Counted from the first letter of the stretch, positions 10,182-19,704 are shown. The stretch: 64,000 nucleotides of DNA from an uncultured Tateyamaria sp. (GCF_947487805.1 NZ_CANKXW010000001.1:619501-683500); one strand, 5' to 3'. The notes: generated by a model not told the origin, from the letters alone. Program-made: numbers and translations.

Positions 10182-10829
10182 ATGAACATTATCCTCTTGG
10201 GCCCGCCGGGTGCGGGCAAGGGAACGCAGGCGCGTTTCCTCGTGGAAGAACGCGGCATGGTGCAGTTGTCGACCGGCGACATGCTGCGTGCGGCCAAGGA
10301 CAGCGGCACCGAGATGGGCCAGATCGTGGCTGACGTCATGGCCCGTGGCGCGCTGGTCACGGACGAGATCGTCATCGGCCTGATCCGCGAACAGCTTGAG
10401 ACGGTCAAGGCGAACGGCTTCATCTTTGACGGCTTCCCCCGCACGCTGGCCCAGGCCGACGCGCTGAACGATCTGCTGGCCGAAAAGGGCGAGAGTCTCG
10501 ACGCCGTGATCGAGATGGAAGTCGATGACGAGGCGCTGGTCGCCCGCATCGTGGCCCGCTCGACCTGCGGGGCCTGTGGTGAGGTCTACAACGACAACAC
10601 CAAGCCGATCCCCGCCGATGGCAAGTGCACTAATTGCAGCGCCGAAAACCAGTTCAAGCGCCGGGCGGATGACAACGAAGAGAGCCTCAAAACCCGTCTG
10701 ATGGAATACTACAAAAAGACCTCTCCGCTGATCGGCTACTACTATGCCAAGGGCCAGTTGACGAAGGTTGATGGGCTGGGAGAGATCGCGGATGTGAAGG
10801 CGGCAATCGTGGGTGTTCTTAAGAGCTAA
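10182..10829 (+). CDS. adk: Adenylate kinase
   Basis: 215 residues, the long bacterial form. It interconverts 2 ADP with ATP and AMP. The P-loop [10 protein letters not shown] is at residues 7-16, GFPRTLAQ is the AMP-binding stretch, and the LID contains two CxxC pairs (CGAC, and CTNC after PADGK), indicating a structural zinc site. It usually lies just before rpsM; here a small membrane-protein gene and a new promoter intervene. Confidence 0.97.
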   Translation: MNIILLGPPGAGKGTQARFLVEERGMVQLSTGDMLRAAKDSGTEMGQIVADVMARGALVTDEIVIGLIREQLETVKANGFIFDGFPRTLAQADALNDLLAEKGESLDAVIEMEVDDEALVARIVARSTCGACGEVYNDNTKPIPADGKCTNCSAENQFKRRADDNEESLKTRLMEYYKKTSPLIGYYYAKGQLTKVDGLGEIADVKAAIVGVLKS

Positions 10830-10890
10830 TCCTTACGGTTGCATTGGACGCTGATACGCATCAGCCTCCATCTAAAAGGGAGACGCTTTT

Positions 10891-11223
10891 ATGTTGGGTC
10901 ACAAGTTCAGGTGCGATTTCTCACTCGGTGAGGCCTTGGGCATGATTATTGTATGGCTGATCCTGACGGTCGTGACGTTCGGGTTGGCTGCATTTGTCTT
11001 ACCCTACTACTTCCTCAAAGCGCCGATGAACCGAACTTATGTTCTGGATCGCGACGGAAACGTGATTTCGAGGGTGAGTGTCGAGTTCAGTTTTGGCGAC
11101 ATCCTTGGGCACGCATTGATCTGGCTTATCTTGTCCATAGTCACACTCGGGTTGGCCTACCTTGTGTTTTGGGCAGCTGTTATCCGTCGACTTCTCAATG
11201 CGGTAGAACTGAAAGCCGTGTGA
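10891..11223 (+). CDS. Small membrane protein with internal repeat
   Basis: 110 residues, unrecognised. Two homologous halves are visible: FSLGEALGMIIVWLILTVVT around residues 10-29 and FSFGDILGHALIWLILSIVT around 67-86, each followed by GLA and another hydrophobic stretch, giving about four membrane segments. Between them lies a short hydrophilic loop (NRTYVLDRDGNVISR). AAAGGGAGACG precedes the ATG. Its place between adk and rpsM breaks a normally contiguous ribosomal cluster. Confidence 0.65.
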   Translation: MLGHKFRCDFSLGEALGMIIVWLILTVVTFGLAAFVLPYYFLKAPMNRTYVLDRDGNVISRVSVEFSFGDILGHALIWLILSIVTLGLAYLVFWAAVIRRLLNAVELKAV

Positions 11224-11237
11224 TTGAGAAGGCGGGG

Positions 11238-11266
11238 TTGACGCCCCATCGATCAAGGCCTATCTC
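11238..11266 (+). promoter_or_regulatory. Promoter upstream of rpsM
   Basis: TTGACG (11238-11243) and TATCTC (11261-11266) with a 17-base spacer, about 145 bases before the rpsM GTG. It lies just after the inserted membrane-protein gene and would drive rpsM-rpsK-rpoA-rplQ. Confidence 0.55.
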
Positions 11267-11411
11267 ACGCCATCTCTAACGAGAATCAAAGACGGGAACG
11301 CGTCCCGTCGGATCACCTGATCAGCGGCAGGCCCGGGGGCAAAATCCTTGGGCCTTATGTTGTGAAAAAAGGGCCCGGAACTACGGGCTCGCAACGAGAA
11401 GGAAAGCCCAC

Positions 11412-11780
11412 GTGGCACGTATTGCAGGGGTCAACATCCCCACAGCCAAACGCGTTCCGATCGCCCTGACCTATATCACGGGTATCGGCAACACATCCGC
11501 CAAAGCCATCTGCGAAGCCGTCGGTATCGACGCGACACGCCGTGTCAACGAATTGTCGGACGCCGAAGTGCTGAAGATCCGCGAGCACATCGACGAGAAC
11601 TTTACCGTCGAAGGTGACCTGCGCCGTGAGACGCAGATGAACATCAAGCGTCTGATGGACCTGGGCTGCTACCGCGGCCTGCGGCACCGTCGTAACCTGC
11701 CCGTTCGCGGTCAGCGTACACACACAAACGCTCGCACCCGCAAAGGCCCCGCAAAGGCCATTGCCGGCAAGAAGAAATAA
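11412..11780 (+). CDS. rpsM: 30S ribosomal protein S13
   Basis: 122 residues starting from GTG ([20 protein letters not shown]), with AAGGA eight bases upstream; no better ATG exists. S13 bridges to the large subunit and contacts tRNA. The helix-two-turn-helix core and the C-terminal [21 protein letters not shown] tail are intact. First gene of the alpha operon here. Confidence 0.96.
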   Translation: MARIAGVNIPTAKRVPIALTYITGIGNTSAKAICEAVGIDATRRVNELSDAEVLKIREHIDENFTVEGDLRRETQMNIKRLMDLGCYRGLRHRRNLPVRGQRTHTNARTRKGPAKAIAGKKK

Positions 11781-11792
11781 GGAGACGCACCA

Positions 11793-12185
11793 ATGGCACG
11801 TGATACCCGCCGTGGAGCCAAGAAAAAGGTCTCCAAGAACATCGCCGCAGGCGTGGCGCATGTGAACTCTTCGTTCAACAACACCAAGATCTTGATCTCG
11901 GATGTGCAAGGCAACGCGATCAGCTGGTCGTCCGCTGGCACCATGGGCTTCAAGGGCTCGCGCAAGTCGACACCTTATGCCGCCCAGATGGCAGCAGAAG
12001 ACGCCGGCAAGAAAGCACAGGACCACGGCGTGAAAACGCTAGAAGTCGAAGTGCAGGGGCCCGGGTCTGGCCGCGAGAGCGCACTGCGCGCGCTGGCCGC
12101 AGTTGGGTTCAACATCACGTCGATCCGTGACGTGACACCGATTGCCCACAACGGCTGCCGGCCGCCCAAGCGTCGCCGCGTCTAA
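11793..12185 (+). CDS. rpsK: 30S ribosomal protein S11
   Basis: 130 residues, full length. S11 lines the E-site platform. The conserved [20 protein letters not shown] block, [15 protein letters not shown] and the C-terminal [12 protein letters not shown] are all present. In E. coli rpsD follows; here, as in other alphaproteobacteria, rpoA follows directly after a 113-base spacer with a hairpin. Confidence 0.97.
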   Translation: MARDTRRGAKKKVSKNIAAGVAHVNSSFNNTKILISDVQGNAISWSSAGTMGFKGSRKSTPYAAQMAAEDAGKKAQDHGVKTLEVEVQGPGSGRESALRALAAVGFNITSIRDVTPIAHNGCRPPKRRRV

Positions 12186-12202
12186 GTGACACTTGAACAC
12201 CT

Positions 12203-12231
12203 TTGGGGCCTGCGTTTGCGCACGGCCCCAA
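12203..12231 (+). terminator. Hairpin between rpsK and rpoA
   Basis: TTGGGGCC and GGCCCCAA form an 8 bp outer stem, and TGCG-TTTG-CGCA extends it inside, giving a nearly continuous 12 bp hairpin. A short T-run follows several bases later. It is probably an attenuator that lowers rpoA relative to the ribosomal genes. Confidence 0.45.
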
Positions 12232-12298
12232 TCCGCTTTTTGAAACCTCGGGCGTCTGCATGTTGGGACATGGCACGCAGACAGGAATGGAGGGACGC

Positions 12299-13315
12299 AT
12301 GATCCACAAGAACTGGGCAGAACTGATCAAGCCGCAACAGCTTGACGTCAAGCCGGGCAATGAACCCGCGCGCCAGGCCACTGTCATCGCCGAACCGCTG
12401 GAGCGCGGCTTTGGTCTGACCATGGGCAACGCACTGCGTCGCGTACTGATGTCGTCGCTGCAGGGTGCCGCGATCACATCCGTGCAGATCGACAACGTGC
12501 TGCACGAATTTTCGTCCATCGCCGGTGTCCGTGAGGACGTGACCGACGTGATCCTGAACCTCAAGCAGGTGTCGCTGCGCATGGAGGTCGAAGGACCCAA
12601 GCGTCTGTCGATTTCCGCCAAGGGTCCGGGCGTTGTGACAGCGGGTGACATCTCTGAGTCTGCAGGCATCGAGATCCTGAACCGCGATCTGGTCATCTGC
12701 CACCTCGACGATGGTGCGGACGTCTACATGGAACTTACGGTCAACACCGGCAAAGGCTATGTGTCGGCGGACAAAAACAAGCCCGAAGACGCCCCCATCG
12801 GCCTGATCCCGATCGACGCGATCTATTCGCCGGTCAAGAAGGTCAGCTATGACGTGCAGCCCACCCGCGAGGGCCAGGTGCTGGACTATGACAAGCTGAC
12901 CATGAAGGTCGAAACTGATGGCTCCATCACGCCGGACGACGCTGTGGCCTTTGCCGCGCGCATCCTGCAGGACCAGTTGGGCATCTTCGTCAACTTCGAT
13001 GAACCTGAATCCGCATCGCGTCAGGACGACGACGATGGTCTCGAGTTCAACCCGCTTCTGCTGAAGAAAGTGGACGAGCTGGAACTGTCGGTGCGTTCGG
13101 CCAACTGCCTGAAGAACGACAACATCGTTTATATCGGCGATCTGATCCAGAAGACCGAAGCCGAAATGCTGCGCACGCCGAACTTTGGCCGCAAATCCTT
13201 GAACGAGATCAAGGAAGTGCTGTCGGGCATGGGTCTGCACCTTGGCATGGACGTCGAGGACTGGCCGCCGGACAACATCGAAGATCTGGCCAAGAAGTTC
13301 GAAGACAACTTTTGA
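12299..13315 (+). CDS. rpoA: DNA-directed RNA polymerase subunit alpha
   Basis: 338 residues from ATG 12299 ([17 protein letters not shown]), preceded by GGAGGGACGC; the upstream open frame is not conserved. The N-terminal assembly domain includes [21 protein letters not shown], and the C-terminal domain includes [20 protein letters not shown] and [14 protein letters not shown], the UP-element and activator contact surface. Normal length. Confidence 0.97.
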   Translation: MIHKNWAELIKPQQLDVKPGNEPARQATVIAEPLERGFGLTMGNALRRVLMSSLQGAAITSVQIDNVLHEFSSIAGVREDVTDVILNLKQVSLRMEVEGPKRLSISAKGPGVVTAGDISESAGIEILNRDLVICHLDDGADVYMELTVNTGKGYVSADKNKPEDAPIGLIPIDAIYSPVKKVSYDVQPTREGQVLDYDKLTMKVETDGSITPDDAVAFAARILQDQLGIFVNFDEPESASRQDDDDGLEFNPLLLKKVDELELSVRSANCLKNDNIVYIGDLIQKTEAEMLRTPNFGRKSLNEIKEVLSGMGLHLGMDVEDWPPDNIEDLAKKFEDNF

Positions 13316-13321
13316 GCCGTA

Positions 13322-13342
13322 GGGTGGGCAGTAGTGCCCACC
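13322..13342. repeat. Short palindromic repeat, copy 1
   Basis: GGTGGGCA-GTAG-TGCCCACC, a perfect 8 bp stem followed by TTACATCACG. A sister copy at 24184-24204 also sits just after a gene end and is followed by CTACATCACC. This suggests a dispersed REP-like element family. Confidence 0.55.
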
Positions 13343-13448
13343 TTACATCACGACCGGGTGGCGACACCCCAAGGAGAGCCTGAGACACGCATCAAAGGCC
13401 GGACAAAGCAAAACCGCCCGTAGAGGGCACCAGATTGGAGACTAGAAA

Positions 13449-13868
13449 ATGCGTCACGCACGTGGTTACCGCCGCCTGAACCGAACACATGAGCACCGCA
13501 AGGCGCTGTTCGCGAACATGGCAGGCTCGCTCATCGAACATGAGCAAATCAAGACAACCTTGCCCAAAGCCAAGGAACTGCGCCCCATCGTGGAAAAGCT
13601 GATCACGCTCGCCAAGCGCGGTGATCTGCACGCCCGCCGTCAGGCCGCGTCCAAGCTGAAGGAAGAGCAGTACGTTGCCAAGCTCTTTGACATTCTCGGC
13701 CCCCGCTACGCCGAACGTCAGGGGGGGTATGTGCGCGTGCTCAAGGCCGGTTTCCGTTATGGCGACATGGCGCCCATGGCGATCATCGAATTTGTGGACC
13801 GTGACCGCGATGCCAAAGGTGCGGCTGACAAGGCCCGCGTCGCTGCCGAGGACGCAGCCGAAGAATAA
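13449..13868 (+). CDS. rplQ: 50S ribosomal protein L17
   Basis: 139 residues. The conserved core [40 protein letters not shown] and [20 protein letters not shown] is intact. An acidic/alanine-rich tail (about 20 residues) extends beyond the minimal L17, a common alphaproteobacterial feature. It is the last gene of the alpha operon and is followed by a strong terminator. Confidence 0.96.
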   Translation: MRHARGYRRLNRTHEHRKALFANMAGSLIEHEQIKTTLPKAKELRPIVEKLITLAKRGDLHARRQAASKLKEEQYVAKLFDILGPRYAERQGGYVRVLKAGFRYGDMAPMAIIEFVDRDRDAKGAADKARVAAEDAAEE

Positions 13869-13893
13869 GCCAACCCGTCCTGCGGTTGGATCG

Positions 13894-13924
13894 AAAACCC
13901 TCGCCCATGCGGCGGGGGTTTTTG
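13894..13924 (+). terminator. Rho-independent terminator after rplQ
   Basis: AAACCCTCGCC pairs with GGCGGGGGTTT across a four-base CATG-type loop, and the descending arm runs into TTTTT. Classic terminator geometry 25 bases after the rplQ stop. Confidence 0.85.
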
Positions 13925-13983
13925 CGTTATAGCGGGTGGATGCGCTTGAATTGCGGACGTGGGATTTGCATATTTTTGGAACA

Positions 13984-15360
13984 ATGAAGCACCTCTTTGC
14001 CTTTCTGATCTGTCTGTTGCCCTTGGGGGCTGTGGCCGAGACCCGCGTGCCGACAAGCGCGTCCGAGATTACCCTGAGTTTTGCGCCGCTTGTGCGCGAA
14101 ACCGCCCCTGCGGTCGTCAACATCTATGTGAAGCTCGTCACCCAGGCGCGCAGCCGCACGCCGTTTTCGGACGATCCGTTTTTTGAGCGTTTCTTTGAAG
14201 GGTTCGGCACGCCGCAGCCACGGGTTCAGAACTCGCTTGGGTCGGGCGTGATCCTGAGCGCGGATGGCATTGTCGTGTCGAACTATCACGTGGTTGGTCA
14301 GGCCACGGACATTCGCATCGTATTGAACGATGGGCGGGAGTATGAGGCGCGCGTGCTGCTCGGTGATCGAGAGAGCGATCTGGCCATTCTTCAGATTGAG
14401 GGCGCGAAGAGCCTGCCGTTCTTGCCATTGCGCGACAGTGAGACGGTCGAGGTGGGGGAATTGACGCTGGCCATCGGCAACCCTTTTGGTGTGGGTCAGA
14501 CTGTGTCGTCGGGCATTGTGTCGGGGCTCGCGCGGTCTGGTGGGTCCGGCGGGCGCGGCGCGGGCTATTTCATCCAGACTGATGCGCCAATCAATCCGGG
14601 CAATTCCGGCGGCGCGCTTGTGGATATGGGCGGGCGGCTGTTGGGCATCAACACGCGTATTCTCAGCCGGTCGGGTGGATCGAACGGCATTGGCTTTGCC
14701 ATTCCCGCCGATCTGGTTGCGGCCTTTGTGCGACAAGCGCGCGAGGGCAATGACCGATTTGTTCGCCCCTGGGCCGGGGCCACAGGGCAGGCGGTAGATG
14801 CCGATCTGGCCGAGACGCTGGGCCGTGACCGTCCCGGTGGCATCATGCTGGCGGGCTTGCATCCGGCCAGCCCGTTGGTCGATGCGGGGTTCCAGGTTGG
14901 CGACGTTGTGCTGGATGTCGACGGCGCGACCGTGGGCAGTCCGGGCGAGATGCTCTACCGGATGAGCGTGGCCAGCAGCGCGGACACCGCACAGATGACG
15001 CGCCTGCGTGGCGGCACAGAAGAGACGGTGACGGTGCGGCTGATCCCGCCGCCAGAAGACCCGCCGCGCGGGGCCATCACCTTGCCGGAGACGGCGAACC
15101 TGCCGGGGCTTTCGGTGTCGCGCATCAACCCGGCTGTGATTGCCGAGATGGGCCTGCCGCTGGGCGCGCAGGGTGTCGTTGTGACCGATCTGGGATCGGT
15201 GGGACGGCGCGTGGGCCTGCGGGTGGGCGACATCCTGCAACGCATCGACCGGCGCGATATCGTCACACCTCAGGATGCTGTCGACGCGCTGCGCGAGGCG
15301 CGGCGTGGCACCACGGTACGGGCGTTGCGCGGTGGCGGCCGCGTCGTGTTGCGGTTCTGA
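13984..15360 (+). CDS. Periplasmic Deg/HtrA-family serine protease
   Basis: 458 residues from ATG 13984. An N-terminal signal peptide (MKHLFAFLICLLPLGAVAE) is followed by a trypsin-like domain with catalytic His102 (SNYHVVG), Asp132 (ESDLAIL) and Ser208 (PGNSGGALV), then two PDZ domains (about residues 265-345 and 375-458). The disordered LA-loop region near FSDDPFFERFFEGFG is Do-like. It degrades or holds misfolded envelope proteins. Its stop is one base before the rarA GTG, so the two are translationally linked. Confidence 0.92.
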   Translation: MKHLFAFLICLLPLGAVAETRVPTSASEITLSFAPLVRETAPAVVNIYVKLVTQARSRTPFSDDPFFERFFEGFGTPQPRVQNSLGSGVILSADGIVVSNYHVVGQATDIRIVLNDGREYEARVLLGDRESDLAILQIEGAKSLPFLPLRDSETVEVGELTLAIGNPFGVGQTVSSGIVSGLARSGGSGGRGAGYFIQTDAPINPGNSGGALVDMGGRLLGINTRILSRSGGSNGIGFAIPADLVAAFVRQAREGNDRFVRPWAGATGQAVDADLAETLGRDRPGGIMLAGLHPASPLVDAGFQVGDVVLDVDGATVGSPGEMLYRMSVASSADTAQMTRLRGGTEETVTVRLIPPPEDPPRGAITLPETANLPGLSVSRINPAVIAEMGLPLGAQGVVVTDLGSVGRRVGLRVGDILQRIDRRDIVTPQDAVDALREARRGTTVRALRGGGRVVLRF

Positions 15361-15361
15361 G

Positions 15362-16669
15362 GTGGCGGATCTCTTTGCCTCCGACATGGCTGCGGTAGAC
15401 ACGGGCCCGCGCCCCTTGGCCGACCGCTTGCGCCCGCAAAAGCTGTCTGAGGTCATCGGGCAGCGTCAGGTGTTGGGGCCGGATGCGCCGCTGTCAGTGA
15501 TGCTGTCCTCAGGCGCGTTGAGCAGCCTTGTTTTCTGGGGCCCTCCGGGTGTGGGCAAGACGACCATCGCGCGCCTGCTGGCCCATGAAACTGATCTGCA
15601 CTTTGTCCAGATCAGCGCCATCTTTACCGGCGTGCCGGATCTGAAAAAAGTGTTCGAGGGCGCCAGGATCCGGCGCCAGAACGGGCAGGGCACGCTGCTG
15701 TTCGTGGACGAGATCCACCGTTTCAACAAGGCGCAGCAGGACGGGTTCCTGCCGCATATGGAAGACGGGACAATCCTGCTGGTCGGGGCCACGACCGAAA
15801 ACCCAAGCTTTGAGCTGAACGCCGCTGTGCTCAGCCGGGCGCAGGTGCTGGTGCTCGAGCGGCTTGATCTGGATGACCTCGAATTGCTGGCGCAACGGGC
15901 CGAGCAGGAACTGGACAAACCATTGCCGCTTGATCCCGGTGCGCGGGCCGCGCTGCTGGAGATGGCGGACGGGGATGGGCGCGCGCTGCTCAACCTGATC
16001 GAACAGGTGGCCGCGTGGACGGTGGACAGTGCGCTGGACCGGGAGGCTCTGGCCACACGGTTGATGCGCCGTGCTGCGCAATACGACAAATCGGGCGATG
16101 CGCATTACAACCTGATCTCGGCGCTGCACAAATCGGTGCGCGGGTCGGACCCTGACGCCTCACTCTACTGGTTTGCACGGATGCTCGAGGGGGGCGAGGA
16201 CCCGCGCTACCTCGCTCGTCGGATCACCCGCATGGCGGTCGAGGACATCGGCCTCGCCGATCCGCAGGCGCAGGCGGTGTGCCTGCAATCCTGGGAAACC
16301 TACGAACGCCTCGGCAGCCCCGAGGGCGAACTGGCACTGGCGCAGGCGCTGGTCTACCTCGCCCTCGCGCCCAAATCGAACGCGGCTTACAACGCCTACA
16401 AGGGCGCGCGCCGCGCCGCCAAACAGACCGGATCGCACCCGCCGCCCAAACACATCCTGAACGCGCCCACCGCATTGATGAAGGATCAGGGCTACGGCAA
16501 GGACTACGCCTATGACCACGATGCCGAGGACGGGTTTTCCGGCGCCAACTACTTTCCCGACGGGATGGACCGGCCTGACCTCTACCAACCTGTCGAACGC
16601 GGCTTTGAACGGGATCTGAAAAAGCGGCTCGACTATTTTGCGCGCCTGCGGACCAAGCGGAACAGCTAG
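15362..16669 (+). CDS. rarA: Replication-associated recombination protein A (RarA/MgsA AAA+ ATPase)
   Basis: 435 residues from GTG 15362, chosen because it yields the family N-terminus (M)ADLFASD; no in-frame ATG nearby fits. The AAA+ module has Walker A GPPGVGKTT and Walker B LLFVDEIHRFNKAQQDGF, with sensor GATTENPSFELN. The C-terminal tetramerisation domain carries AVCLQSWETYERLGSPEGELALAQA and the terminal ANYFPDGM segment. RarA acts at stalled replication forks. Confidence 0.95.
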   Translation: MADLFASDMAAVDTGPRPLADRLRPQKLSEVIGQRQVLGPDAPLSVMLSSGALSSLVFWGPPGVGKTTIARLLAHETDLHFVQISAIFTGVPDLKKVFEGARIRRQNGQGTLLFVDEIHRFNKAQQDGFLPHMEDGTILLVGATTENPSFELNAAVLSRAQVLVLERLDLDDLELLAQRAEQELDKPLPLDPGARAALLEMADGDGRALLNLIEQVAAWTVDSALDREALATRLMRRAAQYDKSGDAHYNLISALHKSVRGSDPDASLYWFARMLEGGEDPRYLARRITRMAVEDIGLADPQAQAVCLQSWETYERLGSPEGELALAQALVYLALAPKSNAAYNAYKGARRAAKQTGSHPPPKHILNAPTALMKDQGYGKDYAYDHDAEDGFSGANYFPDGMDRPDLYQPVERGFERDLKKRLDYFARLRTKRNS

Positions 16670-16723
16670 GCCCGGCACGGGCGCGACCTTGACTCTTTGC
16701 GCCCAACCGACGACAGACCGCGC

Positions 16724-17104
16724 ATGATCTCAACCCTTTCCCTTGTGGCCCTTGGCGGGGCAATCGGCGCGTCTTTGCGCTGGCTCGCGGGCGTGGCGGT
16801 GCTGCGCGCGCTTGGGCCATCTGATTTCCCGCTGGCCATCATCACCGTCAACGTCATCGGGTCGTTCCTGATGGGGGTGTTTGTGGTGGCCGCCGCACAG
16901 CGCGGGCTGACGCATATGTCGCCTTTCGTGATGACGGGCCTCTTGGGCGGGTTCACCACGTTCAGCGCCTTCAGCCTCGAAACCATGACCCTGATCGAAC
17001 GCGGCCAAATGGGCCAGGCGGGTCTCTATATCCTGCTGTCGGTCGGGCTGTCGGTGGGCGCATTGGCGCTGGGTCTCATCCTTGCACGCGGAGTATTCGC
17101 ATGA
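16724..17104 (+). CDS. crcB: Fluoride exporter CrcB/Fluc
   Basis: 126 residues from ATG 16724, four transmembrane helices. Family hallmarks are GASLRW in TM1, NVIGSFLMG in TM2 and GGFTTFSAFSLE in TM3, which line the dual fluoride pores of the antiparallel dimer. Its stop overlaps the start of the pseudouridine synthase gene by four bases. No fluoride riboswitch was recognised upstream. Confidence 0.94.
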   Translation: MISTLSLVALGGAIGASLRWLAGVAVLRALGPSDFPLAIITVNVIGSFLMGVFVVAAAQRGLTHMSPFVMTGLLGGFTTFSAFSLETMTLIERGQMGQAGLYILLSVGLSVGALALGLILARGVFA

Positions 17105-18138
17105 GCGGCGTTCAAACTGTCACCGTCGAAGAGGGCGAGGGGGACCAGCGCCTCGACCGCTGGATGAAGCGGCGTTTTCCGCAGGTCAGCCAAGGCATGA
17201 TCGAAAAGATGTGCCGCAAGGGCGAATGCCGTGTCGATGGCGGCCGCGTGAAATCCTCGACCCGCGTCGAAGAGGGGCAACAGGTGCGCATCCCGCCATT
17301 GCCCGACCGACCCGCGCCCGTGATCCAGAAAACGCGGGTGTCCGACAAGGACGCGCAGATGATCCGCGATTGCGTGATCTACAAGGACGATCAGGTCATC
17401 GCGATCAACAAGCCCTCCGGTCTGCCGACGCAGGGTGGATCGGGCCAGACCAAACACGTCGACGGCTTGGCCGAGGCGCTGATTTTTGATCTGGATGAAA
17501 AACCCCGTCTCGTGCACCGGCTGGACAAGGACACGTCCGGCGTCTTGCTACTGGCACGCACACGTCTGGCGGCCAAGTCCCTGACGGCCGCGATGCGCCA
17601 TCACGACACGCGCAAGATCTACTGGGCGCTCGTGGCCGGTGTCCCAACGCCTTATCTGGGCGAAATCAAATACGGGCTGGTCAAGGCTCCGGGCCGGGGC
17701 CGCGGCGGCGAGGGCGAAAAGATGATCGCCGTGCACCCGCGCGACGTCGACGGCACACCTGGGGCCAAACGGGCGCAGACGCTCTATGCCACGCTTTACC
17801 GCGTGGCCAGCCGCGCCGCATGGGTCGCGATGGAGCCGATCACAGGCCGCACCCACCAGCTGCGCGCGCACATGGCCGAGATCGGGCATCCCATCGCGGG
17901 CGACGGCAAATATGGTGGCTCGGGTCAGGAAAACCTCGGGGACGGGTGGGGCGCCAAGGTGGGCGGCATTATCTCGAACAAGCTTCACCTGCACGCTCGC
18001 ATGATGCGCTTTGAACAGCCCGAAACGCGCCGCGTCATCACCGTGACCGCCCCCCTGCCGGATCACATGGCGTCCACATGGAACACCCTTGGCTGGACCG
18101 AGGATCTGGCCTCCGAAGACCCGTTCGAGAACATCTGA
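17101..18138 (+). CDS. rluC: RluA-family 23S rRNA pseudouridine synthase (RluC type)
   Basis: 345 residues. An N-terminal S4 RNA-binding domain (RLDRWMKRRFPQVSQGMIEK) is followed by a pseudouridine synthase domain with HRLDKDTSGVLLLART, containing the catalytic aspartate, and GRTHQLRAHMAEIGHPIAGD. The subtype (RluC versus RluD) is inferred from gene neighbourhood and the RWMKRRF-type N-terminus and is less certain than the family. Overlaps crcB by four bases and the HAD gene by one. Confidence 0.88.
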   Translation: MSGVQTVTVEEGEGDQRLDRWMKRRFPQVSQGMIEKMCRKGECRVDGGRVKSSTRVEEGQQVRIPPLPDRPAPVIQKTRVSDKDAQMIRDCVIYKDDQVIAINKPSGLPTQGGSGQTKHVDGLAEALIFDLDEKPRLVHRLDKDTSGVLLLARTRLAAKSLTAAMRHHDTRKIYWALVAGVPTPYLGEIKYGLVKAPGRGRGGEGEKMIAVHPRDVDGTPGAKRAQTLYATLYRVASRAAWVAMEPITGRTHQLRAHMAEIGHPIAGDGKYGGSGQENLGDGWGAKVGGIISNKLHLHARMMRFEQPETRRVITVTAPLPDHMASTWNTLGWTEDLASEDPFENI

Positions 18139-18794
18139 TGCGTCTGGTCGTGTTTGACGTCGACGGCACGCTGGTCGACAGCCAGGCCGACATCGTCGGC
18201 AGCATGGGCGACGCCTTTGCCGCGGCGGGCCTTGCCGCGCCCGCCCGCACGGACGTGCTGGGCATTGTCGGGCTGTCCTTGCCACAGGCGATGCATGTCC
18301 TGGCCCCGGATGCCGACAATGACCTGCTGGTGACACGCTACAAGCAAGCCTATGCCGACCGCCGCCAGCGTGACGGCGCGGGATACGGCTCACCGCTTTA
18401 TCCCGGCGCGCGCGCGGCCATCGAACGGCTGCACGCGATCCCGGAAGTTCTTCTTGGCGTGGCCACCGGCAAATCCAAACGCGGGCTCGATGCGCTGCTT
18501 GAGGCCCATGACCTCGCGCGCTACTTCGTCACCCGTCAAGTCGCGGATTTCCACCCGTCCAAACCGCACCCGTCCATGCTGATTACGGCGATGAACGAGG
18601 CGGGGGTCGAAGCGGACCAGACGGTGATGATTGGCGACACGACGTTCGACATGCAAATGGCGGATGCGGCGCGCGTACCCTTTGTCGGCGTGGGTTGGGG
18701 ATATCATCCGGCGCAGAGCCTGACATCTGCGCGGGCCGTTCTGGGCAATTTTGCCGATCTTGATGCGACGCTCTTTGAAATTTGGGGCAGATGA
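18138..18794 (+). CDS. HAD-family phosphatase (phosphoglycolate phosphatase-like)
   Basis: 218 residues from ATG 18138, whose A is the last base of the previous stop. The HAD motif I DVDGTLVDSQ is at residues 6-15, motif II and the lysine lie near VATGKSKRGL, and motif IV is GDTTFDMQMADAARVP. The small helical cap is of the Gph/PGP type. The natural substrate cannot be read from the sequence; the neighbour rluC is conserved in related bacteria. Confidence 0.9.
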   Translation: MRLVVFDVDGTLVDSQADIVGSMGDAFAAAGLAAPARTDVLGIVGLSLPQAMHVLAPDADNDLLVTRYKQAYADRRQRDGAGYGSPLYPGARAAIERLHAIPEVLLGVATGKSKRGLDALLEAHDLARYFVTRQVADFHPSKPHPSMLITAMNEAGVEADQTVMIGDTTFDMQMADAARVPFVGVGWGYHPAQSLTSARAVLGNFADLDATLFEIWGR

Positions 18795-18795
18795 C

Positions 18796-19509
18796 ATGAG
18801 TGAGTGGAAACAAAAACGGTTCTGGTCCGAGGCAGCTGCGGTCGAGACCGACATGGGATGGCACGTGGCGCTGGACGGGCGACTGGTCAAGACACCGGCC
18901 AAGGTGCCCCTTGCTTTGCCGACCCTGACTTTGGCGCACGCCATTGCGGCGGAATGGAACGCGCAGGATGACGTGGTAAATCCGCTCTCCATGCCCTTTA
19001 CCCGCAGTGCGAACGCGGCCATCGACAAGGTCAGCATCCAGCACGCCGAAGTCGCCGACATGATCGCAGCGTACGGGGATGCGGACTTGCTGTGTTACCG
19101 TGCCGACAGCCCCGAAGGTCTAGTGAAGCGGCAATCAGAGACTTGGGATCCGTACCTTGAATGGGCCGCGGACAAGCTGGACGCGCGGCTGCATCCGCGC
19201 ACCGGCATCATGCACGAATCACAAGACGCAGGTGCGCTCACAACTTTGGCAAACCGGGTGCATGGGTTCACAAATTTCGAATTGGCGGCCTTTCATGACC
19301 TTGTCAGCCTGTCGGGATCCCTGGTTCTGGGTTTCGCTGCCGCCCAAGACCTGCACCCCGCGCACATGATTTGGGCAGCATCGCGCGTCGATGAACACTG
19401 GCAAATCGAGCAATGGGGCGACGACGAAGAAGCCCAAGAGGTGGAACAGATCAAGAAAGCTTCATTTTTGCACGCAAAAGCATTTTTTGACGCTTCCAAA
19501 CCGTTGTGA
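18796..19509 (+). CDS. ATP12-family F1-ATPase assembly chaperone
   Basis: 237 residues from ATG 18796, one base after the previous stop. It matches the ATP12 family, whose mitochondrial member binds the F1 alpha subunit during ATP synthase assembly. Visible blocks are KRFWSEAAAVETDMGWHVALDGRLVKTPAK split as usual at the N-terminus, the conserved YGDADLLCYRA and the C-terminal W-E-DEEAQEVE stretch. Last gene of the rarA-crcB-rluC-HAD-ATP12 cluster. Confidence 0.88.
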   Translation: MSEWKQKRFWSEAAAVETDMGWHVALDGRLVKTPAKVPLALPTLTLAHAIAAEWNAQDDVVNPLSMPFTRSANAAIDKVSIQHAEVADMIAAYGDADLLCYRADSPEGLVKRQSETWDPYLEWAADKLDARLHPRTGIMHESQDAGALTTLANRVHGFTNFELAAFHDLVSLSGSLVLGFAAAQDLHPAHMIWAASRVDEHWQIEQWGDDEEAQEVEQIKKASFLHAKAFFDASKPL

Positions 19510-19525
19510 GAACAACCATTCAAAC

Positions 19526-19539
19526 TGCATAATTATGCA
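19526..19539. promoter_or_regulatory. Palindrome upstream of aapJ
   Basis: TGCATAATTATGCA is a perfect 14-base palindrome, strikingly AT-rich against its surroundings, 22-35 bases before a TTGACG -35-like box. It could be an operator for the aap operon; the regulator is unknown. Confidence 0.4.
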
Positions 19540-19560
19540 TCGTTTTTGGTGAAGCCACCC

Positions 19561-19589
19561 TTGACGTTTTGCGATGAATCCGGCCACAG
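19561..19589 (+). promoter_or_regulatory. Possible aapJ promoter
   Basis: TTGACG at 19561-19566 is followed after 17 bases by CCACAG, a poor -10. The start of aapJ is 115 bases further on. A weak -10 would fit an activator-dependent promoter. Confidence 0.35.
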
Positions 19590-19704
19590 TACGGCCCACT
19601 GGTTGGGGATAAACCCCACTGGGATCGCCTTCAGCGCGGCATGAACACTCAGGCTGCGTTGATCGAACCGCCAAAACATGGTGGAAAATCAGGAAGAGGT
19701 AACA

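Noticed and set aside
16670-16723. Fluoride riboswitch before crcB
   Set aside because: Only about 54 bases separate rarA and crcB and I see no crcB-motif pseudoknot elements.
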